This document shows, one piece after another, positions 22,327 through 64,000 of a stretch of 64,000 bases of DNA (its first letter is position 1; the number at the start of each line of letters is the position of its first letter). Position numbers and translations under genes: made by a program. The notes beneath the pieces were generated by a model, which was not told the DNA's origin, searched no databases, and was given only the letters and a program-made list of their open reading frames with translations. Origin of the DNA: Aphrophora alni (Eukaryota > Arthropoda > Insecta > Hemiptera > Aphrophoridae); the NCBI GenBank assembly GCA_963513935.1, contig OY740774.1:83042890-83106889 (forward strand), in the 5' to 3' direction.

Positions 22327-23406
22327 TTGAAAATGACGTTTTTTTTCGAAGTCATCAACTTGTCTGTTGAACCTCATAAGAGTTTAAATTCCTCTAGAGG
22401 GGTTATTTCTAGCCGTGACCTCTTGAATGAGAGCATGGAAGAAATAAAGAAAGACCTTGCTGAACAGCATGTTGCCAATGTGGAACGAATTTTCCGTACA
22501 GAAAATGGTGAGATGAAACCAATCGGCTCTCTCATCGTAACTTTTGCTACACCAAATCTTCCTGAGCGAGTGTTTGCTGGATTCTACAGTCTAACTGTTA
22601 GACCGTACATTCTAAATCCAAACCGTTGTTTCTGATTCCAAGGATTTGGACATGTTAGCAACACTTGCTCTAAACAGGGAGTTTGTGGACAGTATGGTAT
22701 AAAAGGCCACGAAAGTGAAGGGTGTAATATTGAGGCAAAGTTTGCAAATTGCTGCGGTGATCATTCCGCACGTTCACCAAAATGCCCAAAACTTCAAGTC
22801 GAGAAAGTGTTTTTGGAAATTGTTGCTAAAGAAAAACTTTCTTTTCCTGAAGCTAGGAAACTGTACAGACAAAGAACCGCTTTATCTCCTATCATAGGAA
22901 AATGCGACATCTGACTAAGTCCAGAATACATGTTCATCGTGTAAGGACTGGGTGAGATGTTTTGTATTCTTGTAGATCAGATCAAACAATTAATTGCAGT
23001 CCAAAGCTGTACATCACTTAACATCCCATCTTCTTCCAAAGTCAAGCTTCTTGATAAGTCAACAAAACCTATTGCAAAGCAAAATCCGCAATTTCACCAC
23101 TAAAGAACATCAAAGTACCACCAATAACTGGACAGCTAACAAAACAAAAATCACAGTCGTTGTCTGTTCTGACTTAATCGTCATCCTTTTTGTAATAGAT
23201 GCAAAGGCCAGTAAACCAATGGTTGTAACTGCCAAGCCTCTTCAACATAAAAATAAGTCGGGGAGCTGGTCCTTCCAGTTCCAGTTGTTGATGTTGTTAT
23301 GGAGCTTGACTCTGAAACCTCCAAAACTAAAACTAAAATTAAACTACCTGATGGTATTCCAAGCCAGGCAGGTGGAAATAATAATACAGGTCCAAGTCCT
23401 TTTTAA
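22327..23406 (+). pseudogene. Jockey-type LINE ORF1 (gag-like) with zinc knuckles
   Basis: The frame gives LNSSRGVISSRDLLNESMEE and TFATPNLPERVFAGFY, typical of nucleic-acid-binding ORF1 proteins of jockey-type elements. CCHC-like knuckles follow a stop: GHVSNTCSKQGVCGQ, GIKGHESEGC, CCGDHSARSPKCP, then LSFPEARKLYRQRT. Several stops break the frame. No ORF2 follows. Confidence 0.75.
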
Positions 23407-23409
23407 TTG

Positions 23410-25255
23410 TTAATTCTTAACAAATCCATTATTTATATTTTCATCATAAAATAAGGTTAGTTTGGGTTATTAACCTTCACATTTCACTAAAACGAAATTG
23501 ATAGAGCCAACTTGAGAGATTACATATTTCATAACAGTCGATGGCAAATTGATCTTTTTACCAATTAATCAAGAACCACGATTTTTGGAGAGAGAGTGAC
23601 CAATAAATTTTGTTTAGGTGGTAAAGCTATACTTCAACAAAATTTGATCAAAATTTGGGTGTTCAAATATGGAAAAAAAGTCCTGAGATATGGCTAAAAT
23701 ATACCCACATACTAAATTTTATTAAAATTGATCCATGCATTTGGGCTGTAGAGCACGGTCATCATTCCTAAAACCACTTTTCTCGACTCATGGGATCTCA
23801 AAATAGATACATCCACGAAAAACTTGACGTTGATTTTTTGACCCGTCACTATAAATGATTTCACTATGGTGAAAAAGTAAAAAGGGATTTTGGGACAATC
23901 ACATCTATCTTACATAAAAAAAAAAAGAAAGAATATTAAATTATTAAAAACAACTGTTTTTTATTTATATTAAAATTTACAACAATGACAAAAATATTAC
24001 ATTAATTACAATTTCTTAAATTCATAAGTCTTACAAATATTGAACACTTCAGTACTAACTCAATAATATATTATAGTTCATTTTTTGTTTATCTTCAACT
24101 CTATTCCAGCAGAAATACAAACATCACATTCTTTAAATATTTTACAATAAATTAAATTTTAGCTCTTTTCACTTACTCCAAAAACAGTACACAACATTTT
24201 TAAAGTACTATCTTAATGTGCTATTTGTTGCGCTTTTGATTTCTTAAGTGGATTTTATTTTTAAGTTAAGGCACATCTGTTGCTCAACGATTATTTTTAA
24301 TAATTTTTTAACTGATCTCGCACCCATCTGGGCTCAAAAACAGTACTTTTCCAGATGTGCTTATTTCTCTACCAGCAGTGTAATGTTTAATTTTAATTTT
24401 AATAAAGTATAATTTTAGTTGTCATTAATATAAATTTATGTTATGTTTTGTATTATCTGCTGTAGGAAAAGTTGCAACTAATTGTTGGTGGTTTATTATT
24501 AGTATCAGAACAAAGATTACACTAAAAAATAAATTAACTTTGGTTTTGACACAGAGAAAATAACTTGACGAATTCAAATCACCTGTCAACACCAATCATT
24601 TGTATTTTTTCATATTTTATACTAAAAAACACAACAATAAAATTACAAGTTTGTAAGAAGAGGAAAACCTTAATCAAATGACAATAAATAATTCTATGGT
24701 ACAGTAACTTAAACGTAGGAACTTAATAACACAAGTTAGAAATTAATTAATATACAGTAAGTTCTCAATCATGGTACAAACAGACTCAAAAAATTCATAG
24801 CAAATAAATTATGGGAACCGACAGGTTGATTCACATCTCACGAGAGGCTTTGAGCAGAACATGTTGTATGTAAGAGTAAACGGCAGAATGTGATGCCTTG
24901 ACTGAAACTCAGATCTTTGACAAAGAGACAGACAACCTTGTTTAGGAAGATTCTACAGTTAATGAAGTGTACAGCTTTTCCTGACAATGTCTAGATGTAT
25001 TTAAACCATCTATTATTCATTTTGGAGTACAATAACCTTTTGGAGTAGTGTGCTGAAGAGAGAGAACACTTAATTGAATAATGAGTATGGGTGATATTTT
25101 CTTATGTGTGGGCTGCTCATGAGAGGGGTGGGGATTATGTGAAGCACATTAATAAACTGTACCTTTTTAAAGAGTCACTTAATAAGATATTCTTGTAGGA
25201 TTTCGATTGATCGTGTTTTTTGTTGTTGTTTTTTTTAATTAAAATCATTTAAAGT
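23410..25255. other. Intergenic DNA with a degenerate dispersed repeat
   Basis: 23690-23880 resembles 55.38-55.60 kb: both have a TAAAATTGATCCA/TAAAATCGGTCCA segment and a later TTTTTTGACxC block. Another possible relative lies at 38.4 kb. The rest is unassigned AT-rich sequence. Confidence 0.35.
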
Positions 25256-25259
25256 TTAT

Positions 25260-25960
25260 ATGTTAGACTGCAATCAAGGCTCTGAAACTTTTGAGTCTGA
25301 AAAGATGTGCAACCTTTAACCAGCTGGCAAAAAAAAAAAAACAAAGTTATCTTGTTGTGAATGCTGGGACATGGAATTCTTTAAGAAGCAGATTATCTTG
25401 CAACAAAAGTGCAGAGGTTGACTTTGTAGGGGTTGAACAATTCTTCGCAGTATCTAATACCTATTATACTAATATTTTAAAGGGTTTGAAGCAGGACTGA
25501 AACAACTACTTTTTTTGAGTCATCCTGGAACTCAGGCAACCTAAAATGTTTGGTTTTTCTATAACAAAAGAACTTAAAAACTCTCAATGCTTAACAAGAA
25601 AGTTGATAATGTGCCTGCTCTAAATTCCCAATACTCAATAGGAAATAGTTAAAATAATTAGCCTGCTCTGTGGATACTGCCCAGTGAACTACCATGTTAA
25701 ACACATAGGTAAGGCTGACACTCGATTTGTGTAGTTTTTACAGACTCCTCTGGTAAGGTAATTGGTTGAATGTGACTTCACGTTTCTACAAGACTGTTAT
25801 ACCCTGGTAGTACATTGTCAAGGTTAAGAAAAACAGCCCCCCTTGAGTTTGGACTAGGTATAATAAAGAAGATATTTAAATGATTTTACAATAAAATTTA
25901 TTACTGTATTTGGGTTTTATCAGCAAAACACATATATGTGTGAAAGTAATAAATTTAAAT
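25260..25960 (+). pseudogene. LINE RNase H fossil, second copy
   Basis: AIKALKLLSLK, NQLAKKKKQSYLVVNAG and AEVDFVGVEQFFAVSN correspond to SQAALKAL.., the WVPGH region and GPEPFFGVS of jockey-type RNase H. Downstream, LLCGYCPVNYHVKHIGKADT matches the TGHCPLNYHLxxIGKAD segment of the C-terminal zinc region, in a shifted frame. Confidence 0.6.
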
Positions 25961-26047
25961 TCTGTGAAATCAACAACTGTTTGGTATTTTAATATAACTG
26001 AAGTCTCTTTATAAAAAGATCATGACCATCTAAAGTGAAAGAGGACA

Positions 26048-26236
26048 ATGACAATGGAGCTCAAAGTGGATATAATTATGAAAATATCTTGGGCATATGA
26101 AATGAATCACTCCATGATTGTAACAGTTGTAAAAGACCATATCGTAAGAGCTAGTGTATACTCAGGACAGAAAAGTTGTTTACATAGAATCTGTCACCCA
26201 ACAAGACACTACAAGGGCTTGACAGTTTTGTTGTGA
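26048..26236 (+). pseudogene. CENP-B/Tigger-type transposase N-terminal remnant
   Basis: The 62-residue frame includes MELKVDIIMKISWAYEMNHS and MIVTVVKDH. These match the DNA-binding helix-turn-helix of Tigger/CENP-B proteins (..LKVDIIKKxERGE..MNHSTIVTVVKDK), with a deletion where the middle helix should be. The downstream protein is missing. Confidence 0.5.
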
Positions 26237-26749
26237 CAACCAAAGTTGTAATCTCATGTTTCTTTATATGAACATTTTCTTCACATTCCCCCTCCAAAAA
26301 TGAAATTTCTAAAAACAACTGCAGTTCCGGTTACAAAAGGAGATAGAATTAAAATTAGATTTCTCAGCTGTAACACTGCGTCATTTTTTCGATGTCAATT
26401 CTGATATTTTAGCTGTCCCAGGGTTTTCTTGTCCGTCCAATATGTTCACTACAAACACTCAAACAAGACTAACCCACTGCTTGTAATAAACATGTTGGAC
26501 ACATAAAGAAAGCCTTGCGAAAGATGACTAAAATATTGTTGAAACGTTGGCAAATACAACCCAGAAATCTAAAATTAGGAGATATCCAATTTACAGTTTT
26601 AGATTAATAAAAAGAAAATTGTACACTCTATACAAATCAGCCCGATTGTGTAGAGCTATAACAGTCGCTCCTCCCATGATTGTTTTTAATGTTAATATTC
26701 AAATTTTTTCAAAGTGTTATTGAAATGTTATCTTCAATTAAACTTATGT

Positions 26750-27005
26750 TTGAGATGCAAAATGAAAAACCCAAAAATATGTGGACAGTTTACTTTAAAT
26801 ACTAGCATGTGAATCATCATGTCGGCAACAGATATTTTTGTAATGAATGTGCATGGATTGGTAATATTTTTCAAGGTTTCCAACAGTCTGAAGACAGATT
26901 TGTCAACCTGACTCGAGGAGACTTTTGTCGTGGCTTTGCTGTGTCTGACAGTGTGCACATTTCCATACAACTCGATACCCTCACCCATAAGACAAAACTG
27001 TGGGA
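26750..27005 (-). other. Unassigned exon-like open segment
   Basis: On the minus strand an acceptor-like TTTATTTCCCACAG precedes an open phase-0 segment (FCLMGEGIELYGNVHTVRHS onward) ending near TTTAAA|GTAAAC. Composition is richer in GC and CpG than the flanks. It could be an exon, an old gene fragment, or antisense to a transposon frame. I do not recognise it. Confidence 0.3.
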
Positions 27006-27054
27006 AATAAATATATTCTAGTGTATGGTAGCTTGTACAGTATACTACTTTCAT

Positions 27055-30000
27055 TCAAATGTTAAAAAAAAAAATTAATCACAGTATTCTGCCACAGATT
27101 ATTTTTTAACATAAATAATTCATTTAGTTAGATCTGTATCAAGTTCTCTGTACAGTAATGGTCGATAGATAATGAGGATACGTAAATATTTAATTTTACA
27201 ATTAGGTTTATATTAAAATACAATTACGTTCTGTAATTGTTTCACTTATGAACAAAATATCACTGCAAAAGCATAAGTTCGTAAATCAAAGACTTCCTAT
27301 ATTATAAACTAGTTTCATCAAACTAGGTTAGAACATTTTTAACAATGGTTAAATTTTATAAACAAGATCAGCTACTTTTTTTTTGTTTCATCAACAATGG
27401 TTAGAGATAATCAGGATTATATATGCACTAACCCTTGTTATATTTAAAGAATAGCATTTAATTATTAACAGCGATAAACATTTATCTTTAAATTGTCTAA
27501 CTTCTCACTAAAGTATAAGATTCCACATAGTTTTTATTTAGGTTTGATTCTTTTGACTTTAAGAAATTTATTTTATACATGGTCAAGTGTTGCTATCGGG
27601 TTGAACATAACCAGTGTGCTAATAACGGAGAAGTTTGATATAAAACTACTTTATGTAGAAATCATTGAAAATTTAGGGATAGAGAAGATAGACCGGTATC
27701 TAAGACAAGACAGACCTGAATGACTTGCAATTTGTTGTATAGTATAGCCTATCGAAAGAAATTATTGTTAAGATAGTTTGTAAAATTGAGGAAGGCCTAG
27801 AATACCCCACGAATTGGAACTGAACAAGTTTTGATAGGTTTGAAGTTTTTTGAACTAGAACCTTTTAAATAATTATCTGGAAAATGTAAATAAATCTACA
27901 GCATGGAAGGTATGTTATGAAATTATCGACAACAATGACAGAGTTGAAGCCAAGATATGTTTTACTGTCCCAAAAGAAAGAAATTGACTACAACATATTC
28001 CACTTTCCTTTAAGTACTTGGCACAAAATAGATTGTACACATATTTCAATTTAATTTCCTGGTAGGCAAACTAGTAAAATTTTCAGGAATTACACCAGAG
28101 GCCCTAATGAGTTTTAAAATTAAATACCAAGCCAAATAAATCAAACCAACCAATCTCAAATATGTTCTGTTTATCCAATGCCTCTTACACTTAAAATCTC
28201 TGTTTGTCCATTTAAGTTTAACCATTATTAAATTTAAAAAAATTATTGTTGATGAAACACTAAAATGTCAACAAATAAACATTTTAACTTTGGTTAAATT
28301 AAACTCGGTTATATGAAACCTAACAAACCTTGATGAAAACTGGCCGTTAGTGTTTAATTGAATGACTTAAAATTTAATAATACTAAAGTACTAAGATGTA
28401 AACACTATAATTAATGGTAATAACAATAGATGAATAAAACCACTCATACCACTTTGCCTGTAGTGTGAGTGAAATTTCACAGAATGCCATGAGGCCTAAT
28501 GCTAGCAGATTTCTAACTAATCAGTACCAATCTGGTACTTTTCACTTAAATTTGTTAAATACAACAATTACATAGTTAATTTTTTTATAAAAATATTGAT
28601 AAAATTTTCATAACTCTATTTCTAATACAAAGATAAGAAATTAAATGCCTATAAAATTTCACAACATTTCATTTTTTATCAATATTTTGACACTCCTTGA
28701 GCTTGGAAACCAATTAAAACCTGAAACCAAAAGATTAATTAACAAATCGGATAAAATGAAAAAGTAATTACTTAATAATTTCTTTGCTGAAATATAAAGA
28801 CTTTATTTTATTAACACACATATAATAATAATATTTCTTTACTATAATGTAATATAATATATTATAAAATAATATATTCTTTCAAGTTATTATCTAAAAA
28901 AAAATTAATTAAAGTTCATCAGTATACAAGAAATGTTGAATTGATAGTTTTGAAGTAAATACAGGCCTTTGAATTTGGCAAATGTTTAGAAAAGTTAATT
29001 AACAAAGTATACCATGCTCTGTACAGTTCACACTGACTCTAATCACTCATTTAGACACATATTATTAAAGAAAACTTTGGATATTTAATTTGTCTTCTGT
29101 ACTGTCTCATCTCTACAATGCTACTGTAAGATTTCTTCAAACCATGGCGCCTTGTTTTGTTGCGGAGCGGTATTTTTCTATTTTCAGTTAGATCGTTTGT
29201 TGAAACGGTTGGAGTTCTTCCGCGGCACCATATAGTACCGTTTTTTTCCTTCTTTCTGACCATTGGCAATTTGGAGTTGTAATAATCATTTCTTGCATTT
29301 GTATTTGTTGTTTTGTATCATTTTGTTTATTAATTACACATTATTTAACTAATTTAAGGGTGATTTAGACCGCGTACATACATATCAGCTGATCTATCTT
29401 AGTACAAGGTTGACTACATCAGCCGGCATAATGCCGGTGTTTACACTTTAACTCATCTCTTCCTCCTCAATATTTTACAATGTTTGCAATTAAAACTAAC
29501 AGATGTTTTTGCATACAAATAATTTATAAGTAGTGGTATCTTAGAGTAATTTACAGTTTGATCGTTCTATTTAGTACTTCGAAATATGGTTACATATATT
29601 TTGGAGAATGGCCGTAGGCCGTTTTCGTGTTTAACATTTCAAGTTCACTGTTCCTTATAAGTAGTGATTTGCTTTTAAATAAAGTTTGGGATCTTATGAA
29701 ATGATTTTAAATAAAGATATGTGATGTTATGGTTGTGTAGTGGTGTGGTTAATTGTCTGTCGGCGTCTAAATTTCGAATGTTTACAATTTAGAGATAAGC
29801 CTATCTTACGTCTGCTTTAGGAATGATTTGTTTTGCAATTGAATGAATATGGGTGGTTTATTAATAATAGGTTGTATATAAAATAAATGTCCGCTATTAA
29901 TACTTATGAATGTAGATCGTTGTATTCTATGCTTAATTATCCAAATCGTCTATTTTTCATTTGACTTAGGTTATGTTGTTATTGGTTAATTTAGGCTAAC

Positions 30001-30250
30001 TATCCTAACCTGTTGCATAAGTTATTGATGTGATTTGTGCTGTTATACACATTCGCTGCTGATCATGCCCCAATGAGTGTTAAACATACTCTACTGAATA
30101 CAAGCCCTTGATCTAACCAATACAATTTAGCATTTCATACAAGGCCCAAGAAACCAACCTTTGTGCATTACATTTAGAGAATCTCCTTGTATTACAGGGC
30201 TGGGTTAGTGTCAAGATGACATTCATCAACTTATTTAGACTGTTATACTC
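27055..30250. other. Intergenic region, little recognised
   Basis: 27493-27723 (plus) is an open frame of no known family. 29051-29269 (minus) is an open, locally GC-richer segment with NGTIWCRGRTPTVSTND, faintly like the N-terminal part of piggyBac transposases. Neither has decisive support. Confidence 0.3.
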
Positions 30251-30339
30251 AGTGAGTAAACAATATCTATGTCAATAACACATACTGTTACATTTTTACT
30301 TTTTTTATTAAGTTTACTCTTTATATTTAGTTTTTATTT

Positions 30340-31330
30340 CATTAACTCTTCTAAAATGGATGTTATTAATGAAGATTTACTGGATGAAATACGTATTGTT
30401 TCTGGATCAGAATTGGAAGACGATTCGGATGTCAAAAATTATTATTTCTATATAATGATAAATAAGCAAATCACATATTTTGTTACATAAAAATAATAAT
30501 TAAAATTTATATATTTTCTATATTACATTTTAATACACAAATTTCATCAACGTAAAGACTCATGAATAGATGTGTGCAACAAAAATGAGTTCCCAACAGC
30601 TTTCAAACAAACTGACTCTCTCGACTATAGAATTTATACAGATGCATTTCGAGAAGAGAATGGAAGTACAGAATCAGGGATCTCTTTTTTTGCACTCTTT
30701 TCCAGTTGGGAAAATTAAAACAAACTTTGATACAGAAATTGAGACCATCTATTAGCAATACTGAATTAAACATACAAACACCATAAGATTGTCATATTAA
30801 TGGATTCTCAAAAGCAGCAATTCATACTCTTTCACCACTAACAGAAAATTAATGAAATATAAACAATGATTATAACTCTACTACATATCAATAACATGTT
30901 ACACTTCAGTGGATAACTTCACACGTTGGATTCAGGAAAATGAAGAGGACAATTTATCAAAGCACAGAAAGACTGAACAAATGAAAAGCAAAAATATTAC
31001 TAAAATAGACCAGCTACCAAAAAGAAGTACCACCAATCAGTCACAGCTAATACTCATGACAAAATTTGGAGAGACATTAACAAGAGTAAATCAAGAAAAG
31101 ATTCTGTAGCTTCCTTTTGAGTTGATACGGGACATGACTGTCTTGCGGCGCACCTGACGAGAATTTGAATATACAATTCTGAAATGTGTACACTCTGCTA
31201 TGATCCAAGGAATACTTTCTACAGAACTGAAAATTTGAAAAACTCAAATATTACTAAACTCTAACGGGGTGCCAGAAGACTAATGAACTGGGTAGACCAG
31301 TCATATGTTACAAAAACAACATATTAATTT
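30340..31330 (+). pseudogene. LINE RNase H fossil (HDCLAAHL type)
   Basis: From about 30620 the frames give IYTDAFREENGSTESGISFF, VILMDSQKQQF, then TGHDCLAAHL and IYNSEMCTLC. These correspond to the RNase H catalytic start and the TGHDCLAAHLHRIGIY..CTLC tail of jockey-like elements. RRLMNW follows near the end. Many stops and shifts. The acidic SGSELEDDSD frame at 30359-30440 just upstream may be of separate origin. Confidence 0.65.
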
Positions 31331-31814
31331 TATGTTATAGCATACTGAAGAGTTTGGGATAAAAGTGTTTTCAAAAATTAATTTATTTAAAAAAAAAAAA
31401 TATTATGAATCCACAAACAGTATCTTCTTAGATTTATTGTTTAGAAAACTATGTTTTGCATTTTATAAATTTGAAATATTTTTTATTTGATATTATATTT
31501 ATATTATGCTTTGTTTTATTTAGTTTACTGTTCCAAAATCAGATTTTCACACAGTCTAAATACTTTTGTCAGAATCTTTTTTTTATTTTGTAGCCTAAAT
31601 GTAAATTATAATTATAAACTGTAAATTGTAAGTTTTAAGAAAATTCAAATATGTTTAGTTATTGTACAAGATGTTTGGTACAACTACATAGAAAATATTA
31701 TTTTGAAATTACCAAACTAAAATTAACTATTAACACGCATAAAAAACCTGTAAATAGTAAATAGACTTGAGAATAACTGAAAATTGGAATTCTTAATTCG
31801 CTTGGTTACAAGTA

Positions 31815-32145
31815 CAGTAGAACCCCTCTTAACCGGTCTAGTCAGGACTGACACCCGGGCCGGTTGCCCGTTTGGCCGGTTAATCCGAGGTTGTCGTGAA
31901 AAATCGGTTTTCGTTCAAAGAAAGCTTATTTAATCAGGTATCGCTAAGAATTATGCAATTAAGATGTTATTGCAACTCATTTTATTGTACATAAATGTAT
32001 CGTATATTTTATATTAAGTTATGTATATTATACATCAAACATGAAAAAATCAAGCACTACAAAGTTTTTTTACAGATTCCCCTCTGTCAAGTCTTTTGAC
32101 ACATTTAACCGCGTCTCAAACGAAACCAACACACGCTTTCGTAAC
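31815..32145. mobile_element. Truncated pogo/Tigger-like element
   Basis: Starts CAGTAGAACCCCTCTTAACC after a TA and is nearly identical to the reverse complement of 12.73-13.05 kb, including CCGGGCCGG and the ACCAACACACGCTT end. Homology stops near 32145 and no second terminus is visible, so it is half an element. Confidence 0.75.
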
Positions 32146-32189
32146 TCGCTAATTTTTATTTACTGTATATACTGTATCTAGAGTAACAT

Positions 32190-32335
32190 TGGTTTGAAAA
32201 CAACGAGGAGTTGAAAGACAGTGTCAACACTTGGCTTATCTCACAGGCAGCGAAGTTCTATGATAGGGTATTAAAAAACTTGTTCACCAAAATGACAAGT
32301 GCCTTAATGTAGGAGGAAATTATGTGGAAAAATAA
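32190..32335 (+). pseudogene. Mariner transposase C-terminal fragment
   Basis: NNEELKDSVNTWLISQAAKF and YDRVLKNLFTK, then in a shifted frame KCLNVGGNYVEK and a stop: the canonical mariner C terminus. It follows directly after the truncated Tigger-like element. Confidence 0.7.
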
Positions 32336-32593
32336 GTAAGAGTTGTATCTTTAATTTGAGTATATTAATTAAAATTTTGAAATAATAAAATGGAACCTAC
32401 TTTTAGAACAGCCCTCATAGTTACTTTATATTTTGAAAATAGAAAAATTGACTGAAGGTTAATTTAGAGGAACTAATGATGAGTTGTATGAAAACTGGAT
32501 CAGAATATATTCCTAAGAAAACTATTTGGAAGAAAATAAAATTGTTTTGTAATTGAATTATCAATAAAATAGTTTTTAGTTTACTTACTTTCT

Positions 32594-64000
<31,407 letters not shown>

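Noticed and set aside
26809..27021. Plus-strand 70-codon frame
   Set aside because: No motif; overlaps the minus-strand exon-like segment, which has an acceptor and better composition. Neither strand is certain.

Overview
This is AT-rich nuclear DNA of an animal, most probably an insect. It holds two intron-rich genes, both on the minus strand, and a dense mixture of insect-type transposable elements: mariner, pogo/Tigger, piggyBac, jockey/CR1-like LINEs, LTR-type remnants and foldback MITEs. There are no operons, CRISPR arrays or bacterial-style genes. Most long open frames are broken transposon proteins. The real host exons are short and were found by pairing splice sites with reading phase.

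Gene 1 (minus, about 16.66 to 1.36 kb) is an insulin-like peptide precursor. A TATA box and a 4-codon first exon lead into an exon with the rest of the signal peptide, a B-chain-like segment and a KKR site. Two small C-peptide exons follow. The last exon carries a perfect insulin A-chain motif, CC-x3-C-x8-C. The five exons join in matching phase to give 197 residues with exactly six cysteines outside the signal peptide. The introns are filled with mobile-element debris.

Gene 2 (minus, beyond 64.0 to 32.6 kb) has seven exons that also join perfectly in phase. They encode the last 370 residues of a protein whose short strand-like repeats suggest a WD40-type beta-propeller. The 5' end lies outside the window.

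Layout. 0.7-1.4 kb: mariner remnant and 3' flank of gene 1. 2.1-4.9 kb: a large inverted repeat, an unclassified dispersed repeat, and a reverse-strand LINE with an inserted MITE. 5.4-13.1 kb: MITEs, two mariner fossils and a 756-bp pogo-like element with GC-rich 75-bp tandem repeats. 17-31 kb, between the genes: LINE reverse transcriptase, RNase H and ORF1/gag remnants plus a CENP-B-type transposase remnant. 31.8-63.1 kb: gene 2 exons separated by Tigger, mariner, LINE, piggyBac, foldback and microsatellite DNA. At 60.48-62.52 kb a Tc1/mariner-superfamily element is interrupted by a 5'-truncated LINE with a 9-bp target-site duplication. This creates a chimeric 215-codon open frame.

The two genes show no visible functional link. 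Everything was read by eye; family names rest on recognised motifs, not on searches.
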